In this document: piece by piece, positions 14,619 through 20,221 of the stretch | Position numbering within the stretch: position 1 is the first letter of the stretch | Layout: the number at the start of each line of letters is the position of its first letter | From: a virus | Length of the DNA: 40,031 bases | Reading direction: 5' to 3' (one strand) | IMG/VR virus record: IMGVR_UViG_3300033150_000663 | Coordinates: 1 to 40,031 of that record | Made by a program: the position numbers and the translations under genes | The notes under the pieces: generated by a model | What the model was told of the DNA's origin: nothing | Seen by the model: only the letters and a program-made list of their open reading frames with translations | The model's database searches: none

Positions 14619-15101
14619 GTGGATGTGCGAGATTTGATTCATGAAACGGCGGTGGTGGTGAGAGAGTCCTTCAAACCTTTTCAGGATGACAATTCACCGT
14701 CTAAATGGGGCGAAATCTGTGCTTTATTATCAAAAGAAGATGGAAGCGCAGCTCTCGTTTCGGCTGTGAACAGTATCTTGCAGAAATACGATCAACCACC
14801 GGTTCAAAAAGTTACAGGCTTTGATGTTATTGTTCTTGATGAATTATTAGAACATGAAGCAGTATGTCGAAAATGTGACCCAACGACCTGTCCTTATAAA
14901 GGTGCTAAGCTTCTCCCGGAAGTCACGCCGACCGGTATCCACGCAAAATGGGTATACTGTGAACCTTATTATCGCCATCAATTGATTGAAGAAATCGAAG
15001 ATTTAGCGCAAAAAAAATTACCTGATCTTCAGTTAAAATCAACGCAAGAACTCGAAATGTTAAGGAATCGATTAAAAAGGAGGATAAAGCATGACATTTA
15101 A
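14619..15101 (+). CDS. Hypothetical protein with DnaI-like Cys motif, possible helicase-loader accessory
   Basis: GTG 14619 follows AAAAGGAGGCGAG. The 160-residue product has a helical N-terminus (SKWGEICALLSKEDGSAALVSAVNSIL) and a central CRKCDPTTCPYKGAKLLPEV with a fourth Cys in KWVYCEPYYRHQL. The spacing and context recall the N-terminal zinc-binding, helicase-interacting domain of DnaI loaders, but no AAA+ ATPase domain follows. It sits between the replication initiator and SSB, so a primosome role is plausible. This assignment is inference. Confidence 0.45.
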   Translation: MDVRDLIHETAVVVRESFKPFQDDNSPSKWGEICALLSKEDGSAALVSAVNSILQKYDQPPVQKVTGFDVIVLDELLEHEAVCRKCDPTTCPYKGAKLLPEVTPTGIHAKWVYCEPYYRHQLIEEIEDLAQKKLPDLQLKSTQELEMLRNRLKRRIKHDI

Positions 15102-15504
15102 CAAAGTGCTTTTACTGGGGCGCTTAACTAAGACGCCGGAATTGCGGTATACATTAAAAGGTCATCCAGTTGCTAAGTTTAACCTCGCTGTACAGCATTA
15201 CAACAATAAAAATGAAGCCGATTTTATTCCAGTAGTCGCCTATAATCGCTTAGCAGAAACGGTTGTCGATCATCTTACTAAAGGTTCGCTTGTATTAGTT
15301 GACGGTTGGTTAAAGTGCCGCCGCTGGCTCGACGAATCACAGAATCATCGAATGGCAATGGAAGTCGTCGCTCAACAAGTAGTTTTTATTGGTCGACCTT
15401 CAAATAGAGATCAGCAAGCGAGTGGAAAACCTAAACCTGAATCTAATCCTGAATTTGTGTCACCAACTGAAGAAATTCCCGAACATGACGAACCGCCATT
15501 TTAA
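15091..15504 (+). CDS. ssb: Single-stranded DNA-binding protein
   Basis: OB-fold SSB of 137 residues: MTFNKVLLLGRLTKTPELRYTLKGHPVAKFNLAV at the N-terminus, DFIPVVAYNRLAETVVDHLTKGSLVLVDGWLKCRRW in the middle, a polar linker, and the acidic tip DEPPF that binds partner proteins. It coats single strands during replication and recombination. The start overlaps the preceding gene by 11 bases and has AAAAGGAGG upstream. Confidence 0.95.
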   Translation: MTFNKVLLLGRLTKTPELRYTLKGHPVAKFNLAVQHYNNKNEADFIPVVAYNRLAETVVDHLTKGSLVLVDGWLKCRRWLDESQNHRMAMEVVAQQVVFIGRPSNRDQQASGKPKPESNPEFVSPTEEIPEHDEPPF

Positions 15505-15522
15505 GAGAAAGGGGAGAAGTGC

Positions 15523-15738
15523 ATGGATATCATGTTGAATCCGGCTGTGAAGTTAGTGGTTCGAAGAAAACAGATGGACACAAAAGTGGGGATATACGAT
15601 TATGTAGAGGTTTGGTTATACCAACAGGATGCCAAAGGGTCTTTTCAGCCTACAGGACGGGGCATAAGGGTACCTGTTCAGCATGTCGATGAGCTTATTT
15701 CCTGTCCTCAAAAAGCTAAAGAAGACAGATGGAGGTGA
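15523..15738 (+). CDS. Small hypothetical protein
   Basis: ATG 15523 follows GAAAGGGGAGAAG. Seventy-one residues, beta-rich and slightly basic (VKLVVRRKQMDTKVGIYDYVEVWLYQQ). No family is recognised. It is the first of eight short genes between SSB and the sigma-like regulator, all with strong ribosome binding sites and close spacing. Confidence 0.55.
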   Translation: MDIMLNPAVKLVVRRKQMDTKVGIYDYVEVWLYQQDAKGSFQPTGRGIRVPVQHVDELISCPQKAKEDRWR

Positions 15739-15742
15739 TAAT

Positions 15743-16021
15743 ATGCAAACCGGGCACAATGAACACGTTTCGAGGGTTTTTGTTTTCGTGGATGAACTGA
15801 TGAAAAAGCTCAGAAAAATGAAAAAAGATATCCATGAAACATCGCAACTGTTGGCACAGTACTGTTTACAAGAATCTCTCGAAGTTCCGGATACATGGAC
15901 GCTTTTACTTGCCTTACAAACCATCGCAGATTTGCCCGCATCTACCCGAAAAAGAATCAGTGAGACTTTCGCTCGTTTGAACGCATGGGCGATGAATTCA
16001 GAACAAAGGGGTGAAGAGTAA
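15743..16021 (+). CDS. Small hypothetical helical protein
   Basis: ATG 15743 directly follows GGAGGTGATA; upstream in-frame starts lie before this site. The 92-residue product is helical (FVFVDELMKKLRKMKKDIHETSQLLAQYCLQ and TRKRISETFARLNAWA). Function unknown. Its stop overlaps the next start as TAATG. Confidence 0.55.
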   Translation: MQTGHNEHVSRVFVFVDELMKKLRKMKKDIHETSQLLAQYCLQESLEVPDTWTLLLALQTIADLPASTRKRISETFARLNAWAMNSEQRGEE

Positions 16022-16230
16022 TGCAAATAGCGAGAAATCACAAAGCGATCGTGATTCACCCTGAGAATATAAATGAATTGGAAAAGATTATCGAGGCCTT
16101 GAGAGTTCTCACAAATCCTATGTTTCACGTTCCCGCATTTATCGGCGATGATGAACGCAAATTCAAAATCAACTCCTTGAAAGGTCTTGTGATTTCTATC
16201 AGGCTGGAAGATTTTGAGGAGATTAAATGA
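16021..16230 (+). CDS. Small hypothetical protein
   Basis: ATG 16021 overlaps the preceding stop and follows AAGGGGTGAAG. Sixty-nine residues with the mixed alpha-beta pattern HKAIVIHPENINELEKIIEALRVL and a C-terminal strand ISIRLEDFEEIK. No family is recognised. Confidence 0.5.
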   Translation: MQIARNHKAIVIHPENINELEKIIEALRVLTNPMFHVPAFIGDDERKFKINSLKGLVISIRLEDFEEIK

Positions 16231-16245
16231 AAGGAGGCGTGTGAA

Positions 16246-16452
16246 GTGTCGGTGCACGAGTTGACTTTTCGAATAATCAATGACAACGTTTTAGCCTTTT
16301 TAATCGAAGCTATTGAAAAACTTTTTTCATCTTTACGAGTCGAGGTTGAACAAAAAGATGGGATAAAACTACGTTTCGTATTCGATGAAGATGCAATCCA
16401 AAAAGTTATTTGGGGATGCAATCAGTTTTTATCCAAGAGATTGGAGGGTTGA
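16246..16452 (+). CDS. Small hypothetical protein
   Basis: GTG 16246 follows AAAGGAGGCGTGTGAA. Sixty-eight residues: LTFRIINDNVLAFLIEAIEKLFSSLRVEVEQKDGIKLRFVFDEDAIQKVIWGC. Its strand-helix-strand pattern resembles the preceding gene product, so the two could be diverged paralogues. Function unknown. Confidence 0.5.
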   Translation: MSVHELTFRIINDNVLAFLIEAIEKLFSSLRVEVEQKDGIKLRFVFDEDAIQKVIWGCNQFLSKRLEG

Positions 16453-16454
16453 TC

Positions 16455-16739
16455 GTGGGTCGTGTTATAGATCATCGATTAAACAAAGCGGTTCATTTGA
16501 TGTTTGATCTTCGAATGATCGAAGTTGAGTCCAATTCAGCGATAGGAGCTTGCGGGATTCTCAGAAACATTCGCACGGGCGACGAAAGGGCGATTTGTTT
16601 CACACTTAACCGAGCCATTCCATCATCCGATGGCTATTCGTTTTCCCATGAAGCACGAGATGAATTGCTCGATCGTATCTCTGAAACATTATTTCATTTG
16701 ATAATTAAAGATGTGAAAGATTATGGCAGTTTCAGGTGA
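16455..16739 (+). CDS. Small hypothetical protein
   Basis: GTG 16455 follows GGAGGGTTGATC; the in-frame ATG at 16410 lies inside the previous gene. Ninety-four residues, with VHLMFDLRMIEVESNSAIGACGILRNIRTGDERAICFTL followed by a helical C-terminus. No family is recognised. Confidence 0.5.
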   Translation: MGRVIDHRLNKAVHLMFDLRMIEVESNSAIGACGILRNIRTGDERAICFTLNRAIPSSDGYSFSHEARDELLDRISETLFHLIIKDVKDYGSFR

Positions 16740-16759
16740 GATGAAGGAGGGTGGTTGTC

Positions 16760-16888
16760 GTGTTGAAATTTTATAATTGCGGTGTGAAGATGAACGGTTT
16801 ATTTTCTTCATGGATTCAAATGGCGAAATCTCAAGGCTCTTTTTGGTTCGAAGAAAGCGAGGGTGAGCACGATGATTCAATGGAATAA
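16760..16888 (+). CDS. Very small hypothetical ORF (42 aa)
   Basis: GTG 16760 follows GAAGGAGGGTGG at good spacing. The frame encodes MLKFYNCGVKMNGLFSSWIQ and 22 further residues ending DDSME, stop 16886-16888, overlapping the next gene by 17 bases. It fills the only gap in this operon and has a better ribosome binding site than many neighbours, so it is probably translated. Confidence 0.4.
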   Translation: MLKFYNCGVKMNGLFSSWIQMAKSQGSFWFEESEGEHDDSME

Positions 16889-17207
16889 CAAATGGGAAGT
16901 TAATTTCACGGTAATCAATGGAAGTTTGACCGGTAGTATCGAAGGGGTTGAGTTCGATTTAAACGAAAATGAAATCATTATCGGTCCTTGGGTTCTCAGA
17001 TTTGATGGACCAAACGTATCGATTTCACTACAAGACCCATTGGAAGATATCACCTATATCCAAACAAGGACGAAAGAAGACGAAATCCAACTTACGTGGG
17101 AATGGATGGTTATTCGTATATATCCAAAAGAGGGAAAAATAATCATTCAAGACGATGACGACAGGACAATTTTATTCATTCGATATAAAAATGGTGAGGA
17201 GGGATAG
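16872..17207 (+). CDS. Hypothetical beta-rich protein
   Basis: ATG 16872 has GAGGGTGA upstream. The 111-residue product is almost all beta strand (WEVNFTVINGSLTGSIEGVEFDLNENEIIIGPWVLRFDGPNVSISL) and acidic. No family is recognised. Same operon as its neighbours. Confidence 0.5.
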   Translation: MIQWNNKWEVNFTVINGSLTGSIEGVEFDLNENEIIIGPWVLRFDGPNVSISLQDPLEDITYIQTRTKEDEIQLTWEWMVIRIYPKEGKIIIQDDDDRTILFIRYKNGEEG

Positions 17208-17208
17208 T

Positions 17209-17547
17209 GTGTTCAAGAGATATCGAAGTTATTCCGATTTCTTAAAAGATATAGGTGGGGTATCGTTAAGCGAAAAACAAGCTCAACAATTCGTCGATCA
17301 ATCGAAAACTTTGAAAGTATTTGCGTCTTACATTGATTTCGAAAATGACTTACTCGAACACTTTGAGAGAGAATTTCCCGAATACGATCGCCACATTTGG
17401 AGCCTCGATGATTATCGAGAATCTTTGGAAGCCGATGGAGATATCCAAGTTATAGCCGCATTTCCAGATGGGCGGGTGGCCGTTCTTTGGTTAGAGGATT
17501 GCGAAGATTTTGATAAAGAAATTCAAAAATATACAGAAAGGAGGTGA
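17209..17547 (+). CDS. Hypothetical acidic protein
   Basis: GTG 17209 lies immediately after the previous stop with GAGGAGGG upstream. The 112-residue product has a helical N-terminus (YRSYSDFLKDIGGVSLSEKQAQQFVDQSKTL) and a beta-rich C-terminus (IQVIAAFPDGRVAVLWLEDCEDF). No family is recognised. Confidence 0.5.
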   Translation: MFKRYRSYSDFLKDIGGVSLSEKQAQQFVDQSKTLKVFASYIDFENDLLEHFEREFPEYDRHIWSLDDYRESLEADGDIQVIAAFPDGRVAVLWLEDCEDFDKEIQKYTERR

Positions 17548-17551
17548 AAGT

Positions 17552-17914
17552 ATGATCCGATTCTCAAAGGCTTGGATGAACAAAGATCATTTTGTAACCA
17601 TTCATGGTGAACATTTGATATTTTCGTTTCCGTGGGACCCCAACGATCACAAAAAAGGTAGAAGTGAACTACACATTATAGGCGAGATTATCCGGTTGCT
17701 ACACATTATCCCTTGCAATGATCCTAACCTCGATACCAACGTGCTTTTGCATATTGATCGGGAAAAGTACATCGAATTTTACAATTTTGGGTGTGCAGAA
17801 ATCAAGTCGGAAGAAATGCGGTATAGTTATCTTGATCGTGAATTCGTGTTTACACGAGAAGACCACGGGTTTGTCATTTTCTTAGGCAATGATTTGTGGG
17901 TTCGCTTAAGTTGA
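17552..17914 (+). CDS. Hypothetical protein
   Basis: ATG 17552 follows AAAGGAGGTGAAAG. The 120-residue product is beta-rich, with HFVTIHGEHLIFSFPWDPNDHKKGRSELHIIGEIIRLLHI. No family is recognised. It directly precedes the sigma-like gene. Confidence 0.5.
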   Translation: MIRFSKAWMNKDHFVTIHGEHLIFSFPWDPNDHKKGRSELHIIGEIIRLLHIIPCNDPNLDTNVLLHIDREKYIEFYNFGCAEIKSEEMRYSYLDREFVFTREDHGFVIFLGNDLWVRLS

Positions 17915-17927
17915 GAGGAGGGTTGCG

Positions 17928-18440
17928 ATGCGAAAGATTGTTCGCATTTTGCAAGCCTACAAAGGGGCGTGGCGTCAATTATTTCGTCCCCAAGGAGAAG
18001 ATATTCATCTATCATGGGATCGAGAAAAGAAAGAAATCGTGGTCGAAGCCCCGCCCAACAGCCCCGAGTTTGACAAAAACACGTTTCTATCGAGAACATA
18101 TCGACAAATATGGGATGTCAAGCATTTTATACCTTCTTTGCTTACTATCTCGGTAGTTGAAGATTGGTTAAGGAACCTTACATCCGAAGAAGCCGAAGCA
18201 ATTTTTTGGAGATTCATCAATCATGATTGGGAAAGAAGTTCGGTTGAGGAACAACTCAATGGCATGCCACCTTATCGGACGCTTAGTTATCGAGAAATCG
18301 CACATCGCATGAATTGTTCTCATGCGCATGTTAGGGATTTATGCGAAAACGCTTTACAAAAAATTCGAGAAATCGCTTTTGAACACTATTATCCTTTAAT
18401 TTCACCTTATAGGGTCTTGACAAGCGTTTACAAAAAATGA
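17928..18440 (+). CDS. Sigma-region-4-like transcription regulator (late-gene activator candidate)
   Basis: ATG 17928 follows GAGAGGAGGG. In this 170-residue protein, the section from residue 80 on reads LRNLTSEEAEAIFWRFIN, then LSYREIAHRMNCSHAHVRDLCENALQKIREIAFEHY. That is a sigma-70 region 4 helix-turn-helix as found in ArpU/RinA-type late regulators of Bacillota phages. Regions 2 and 3 of a full sigma factor are not visible. It is the last gene of the early operon, where late-gene activators usually lie, and the structural genes follow the RNA cluster. A promoter overlaps its 3' end. Confidence 0.7.
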   Translation: MRKIVRILQAYKGAWRQLFRPQGEDIHLSWDREKKEIVVEAPPNSPEFDKNTFLSRTYRQIWDVKHFIPSLLTISVVEDWLRNLTSEEAEAIFWRFINHDWERSSVEEQLNGMPPYRTLSYREIAHRMNCSHAHVRDLCENALQKIREIAFEHYYPLISPYRVLTSVYKK

Positions 18441-18446
18441 TAAAAT
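18417..18446 (+). promoter_or_regulatory. Promoter inside the 3' end of the sigma-like gene
   Basis: TTGACA (18417-18422), an 18-bp spacer and TAAAAT (18441-18446), with TGA before the -10 as in the other early promoters. It faces the RNA gene block. Confidence 0.6.
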
Positions 18447-18452
18447 TCGTTA

Positions 18453-18530
18453 TGATGGGCGGTCCGTGATTGGAAACCCCTATTTCCCCCCTTTCGAATA
18501 AAAAATCCCCCGCCGAGCGGGGGTTTTTTT
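18453..18530 (+). ncRNA. Candidate short terminated transcript (about 78 nt)
   Basis: A consensus promoter ends at 18446 and a strong terminator ends at 18530, with no ORF between. The interval contains GGAAA-TTTCC (18472-18487) as a small hairpin. Either this is a small RNA, or the promoter is meant to read through to the tRNA and tmRNA genes under control of the terminator. Confidence 0.35.
18498..18530. terminator. Strong rho-independent terminator
   Basis: CCCCCGC (18507-18513) and GCGGGGG (18517-18523) form a seven-pair stem with loop CGA, flanked by an A run before and TTTTTTT after. It should work in both directions. Confidence 0.85.
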
Positions 18531-18544
18531 CATGAAGTAATAAA

Positions 18545-18660
18545 GGCAGCGAGTGCGGATGGGCGCATGTTTATCCCGTCGGCGGAGGTGGTTGTGAGCA
18601 ACCCCGGTCCACGACTATGTCGCGGGCCGGGGGAAACTTGCAACGGGGCAGGGGCGGGTA
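18545..18660 (+). ncRNA. Unassigned GC-rich structured RNA before the tRNA genes
   Basis: No ORF. CCCCGGTCC-A-CGAC (18602-18615) pairs with GTCG-C-GGGCCGGGG (18619-18632) with one mismatch and a three-base loop. Outside it GCAA/TTGC (18598-18601/18638-18641) and GTT/AAC extend the arm, and CCCG/CGGG (18575-18578/18655-18658) can close it. GGCGGAGGTGG (18581-18591) and GGGGCAGGGGCGGG (18645-18658) are G-quadruplex-like runs. It does not carry the RNase P, SRP or FMN-riboswitch signatures I know. It may be a separate RNA or a pre-tRNA leader. Confidence 0.4.
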
Positions 18661-18664
18661 ATGT

Positions 18665-18751
18665 GCCGGAGTGGCGGAATTGGCAGACGCTGCGGCCTTA
18701 AAAGTCGCTGGGTCAGTTCCCGTGTTGGTTCGAGTCCAGCCTCCGGCACCA
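18665..18751 (+). tRNA. tRNA-Leu (anticodon UAA)
   Basis: Complete class II tRNA: acceptor stem GCCGGAG/CTCCGGC, D arm with GGAATTGGCAGAC, anticodon stem GCGGC/GTCGC with loop CTTAAAA (anticodon TAA), long variable arm GGG-CCC, T arm GTTGG-TTCGAGT-CCAGC, encoded ACCA. Reads UUA, a codon common in AT-rich phage genes. Confidence 0.97.
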
Positions 18752-18766
18752 GTTCACATTAAAAAT

Positions 18767-18842
18767 GCGGAAGTAGCTCAATTGGTAGAGCATCGGCCTT
18801 CCAAGCTGAGGGTCACGGGTTCAAATCCCGTCTTCCGCTCCA
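18767..18842 (+). tRNA. tRNA-Gly (anticodon UCC)
   Basis: Seventy-six bases: acceptor stem GCGGAAG/CTTCCGC, anticodon loop CTTCCAA (anticodon TCC), T arm ACGGG-TTCAAAT-CCCGT, encoded CCA after discriminator T. It lies 15 bases after tRNA-Leu and 17 bases before the tmRNA, so the three are probably processed from one transcript. Confidence 0.97.
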
Positions 18843-18859
18843 TGTGGAATTTCTATCTT

Positions 18860-19134
18860 GGGGCCGAAACGGCATCGACGGGGTTAGCCGCCGCAGATGT
18901 GAATATCTCAAAAAGTGCCAACGATTATCTTGATCGCGTAGCCGCCTGAGAGAGCTACGCCGTCCGCCTCTTCATTCCCGGCGTGAAGGGGGTCGGGCGT
19001 CAGTGAGCCGGGGCTTTCGCCTCCTTTCTCTTCTGACTCGACCGCTGTTTTCCGGTGTCAGCGGTAAAACTTAAACCGGCCATTTGCGGAGAGGCTAATT
19101 TCGGACGCGGGTTCGACTCCCGCCGGCTCCACCA
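18860..19134 (+). ncRNA. ssrA: Phage-encoded tmRNA, tag peptide ANDYLDRVAA
   Basis: Complete 275-nt tmRNA. The acceptor stem GGGGCCG pairs with CGGCTCC, giving the G3-U70 pair needed by alanyl-tRNA synthetase. The T arm is GCGGG-TTCGACT-CCCGC and ACCA is encoded. The long P2 helix forms between GTTAGCC/CCGCA (18883-18895) and TGCGG/GGCTAAT (19085-19099). The tag reading frame starts at GCC 18917 and encodes ANDYLDRVAA with TGA at 18947-18949. The end of the tag lies in the hairpin GCGTAGC/GCTACGC (18936-18960). A further hairpin ACCGCTG/CAGCGGT follows near 19041-19066. tmRNA with SmpB rescues stalled ribosomes and adds a degradation tag; the VAA end should be seen by ClpXP-like proteases. 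No smpB gene is visible, so host SmpB would be used. Confidence 0.95.
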
Positions 19135-19295
19135 GTTAGTTTCATTGTTTCATCACTCCTTCCTTTACCATTTATCAATTTCGGCGGGATGCGATTATAT
19201 TCCACCGCCGATTGGCCGCTTATTTGTAACCAGAAATGAACCCGAAACAAACCCGAAGAAAGGGGGTGGTTAAAAAAACAAAAGGGGGTCAAACG
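19135..19295 (+). promoter_or_regulatory. Intergenic region with inverted repeat around an AT-rich box
   Basis: No ORF is supported. CGGCGG (19182-19187) and CCGCCG (19205-19210) flank GATTATATTCC, a possible -10 with a poor -35 (TTATCA at 19172). It may be a regulated promoter for the HNH-to-late gene block, but neither element is strong. Confidence 0.3.
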
Positions 19296-19625
19296 ATGAA
19301 GAGTATACCTAAAGAGTTGGTTAACTATATTTGGAATAGAGACGATCACACCTGCCGGCTATGTGGTCGAAGACTCAGTAAAGGCGAAGGGGTAATCCAT
19401 CATTTGTGGAAAAGAAATGAGATCATACCTCAAGAAATAGGGATACCACGAGTACCATCAAACAATCATCCTTTGAATCTTGTTTTTTTGTGTGGGCCTT
19501 GCCATGCGAAGATTCACAACAGCATCGATTTTATGCGAACATGGCGATTCGAAGCGCTGGAAATGAATGTTTGGCTTGCGAGGAGACGAAATCCATACAG
19601 GACAAGATATAGTGATTTGGCGTAA
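19296..19625 (+). CDS. HNH endonuclease
   Basis: ATG 19296 follows AAAGGGGGTCAAACG. The 109-residue product has the zinc-ribbon HNH pattern: C-x-x-C (TCRLCGRRL), the catalytic HH of GVIHHLWKR, the Asn of NHPLNLVFLC, and C-x-x-C-H-x3-H (LCGPCHAKIH). HNH proteins beside the terminase genes are needed for packaging cleavage in several phages; a homing function is the alternative. The basic C-terminus (ARRRNPYRTRY) probably binds DNA. Confidence 0.9.
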   Translation: MKSIPKELVNYIWNRDDHTCRLCGRRLSKGEGVIHHLWKRNEIIPQEIGIPRVPSNNHPLNLVFLCGPCHAKIHNSIDFMRTWRFEALEMNVWLARRRNPYRTRYSDLA

Positions 19626-19629
19626 ACAC

Positions 19630-19705
19630 AGCGACCGCCTTGGCCGTCAGGGTCGTAGACCTTGGCACTCGGATTATGTCCGAGGGACGGACCCAAGGGG
19701 TCGCT
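19630..19705 (+). ncRNA. Three-way-junction RNA upstream of the ParB-like gene
   Basis: The long closing helix AGCGACC-g-CCTTGG (19630-19643) with CCAAGG-GGTCGCT (19693-19705) continues as CCGTC/GACGG (19644-19648/19686-19690), 18 pairs in all with two small bulges. Inside are two hairpins: GGGTC-gta-GACCT (19650-19662) and CTCGG-attatgt-CCGAG (19668-19684). It ends 22 bases before the ParB start codon. No known riboswitch consensus is matched. It could be a cis-regulator of the ParB/methyltransferase genes or a processed RNA. Confidence 0.6.
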
Positions 19706-19726
19706 TCAACAAAAAGGGGTGAAAGA

Positions 19727-20221
19727 GTGAAGATAAAGAAGATGAAAATCGATGATCTGCAACCGGCGCCATACAATCCTCGGACAATGCCACCGAAAGA
19801 AATGGAAAAACTCGAAAAATCGATCCAAAAATTCGGATATGTTGATCCGATCATTTACAACAAAAGAACCGGACACGTTGTTGGTGGTAATCAACGATTG
19901 GCTGTTTTGAAAAAGTTAAATTATCAAGAAGTTGATGTGGTCGAGGTGGATCTTTCACTCGAAGAAGAAAAAACCTTAAATCTTGCGCTTAATAAAATTG
20001 CAGGAACATGGGAATTTGATAAACTCACGGATATTTTAGAAGAATTACAAAGTTTCGATGAACTTATCGAATGTACGGGTTTTGAATCTCATGAAATCGA
20101 TAATTTATTTGGCAAAATTAAATTGCGACAAACAAACGAAGAAATTGACCTCGACGATTTAGAGGAGGGGCTCACGTGTGAATGTCCGAGATGTGGGTTC
20201 AAATTCAATCCAAAGTTATAA
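19727..20221 (+). CDS. ParB/sulfiredoxin-fold nuclease-like protein
   Basis: GTG 19727 follows AAAAAGGGGTGAAAGA. Residues 1-95 carry the ParB N-terminal fold: LQPAPYNPRTMPPKEMEKLEKSIQKFGYVDPIIYNKRTGHVVGGNQRLAVLKKL, with the G-G-x-x-R motif (GGNQRL). The C-terminus ends in a zinc-ribbon half C-E-C-P-R-C-G-F. Such proteins occur next to DNA methyltransferases in Bacillota phages; exact activity (DNA binding, nuclease or ATP/CTP handling) is not known. The next gene overlaps its end by 44 bases. Confidence 0.85.
   Translation: MKIKKMKIDDLQPAPYNPRTMPPKEMEKLEKSIQKFGYVDPIIYNKRTGHVVGGNQRLAVLKKLNYQEVDVVEVDLSLEEEKTLNLALNKIAGTWEFDKLTDILEELQSFDELIECTGFESHEIDNLFGKIKLRQTNEEIDLDDLEEGLTCECPRCGFKFNPKL

Noticed and set aside
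18545-18660. RNase P RNA, SRP RNA or 6S RNA
   Set aside because: The GAGGAAAGTCC-type core of RNase P, the GGAAG/GNRA tip of SRP and the long paired bubble layout of 6S are not present.
18860-19134. Host attachment site (prophage end in ssrA)
   Set aside because: No integrase gene, and no second copy of the tmRNA 3' end is seen in the window. Phage genes continue on both sides.
19630-19705. Possible degenerate tRNA because of its length and seven-base loop
   Set aside because: It has a three-way, not four-way, junction, an 18-pair closing helix and no T-loop consensus or CCA.
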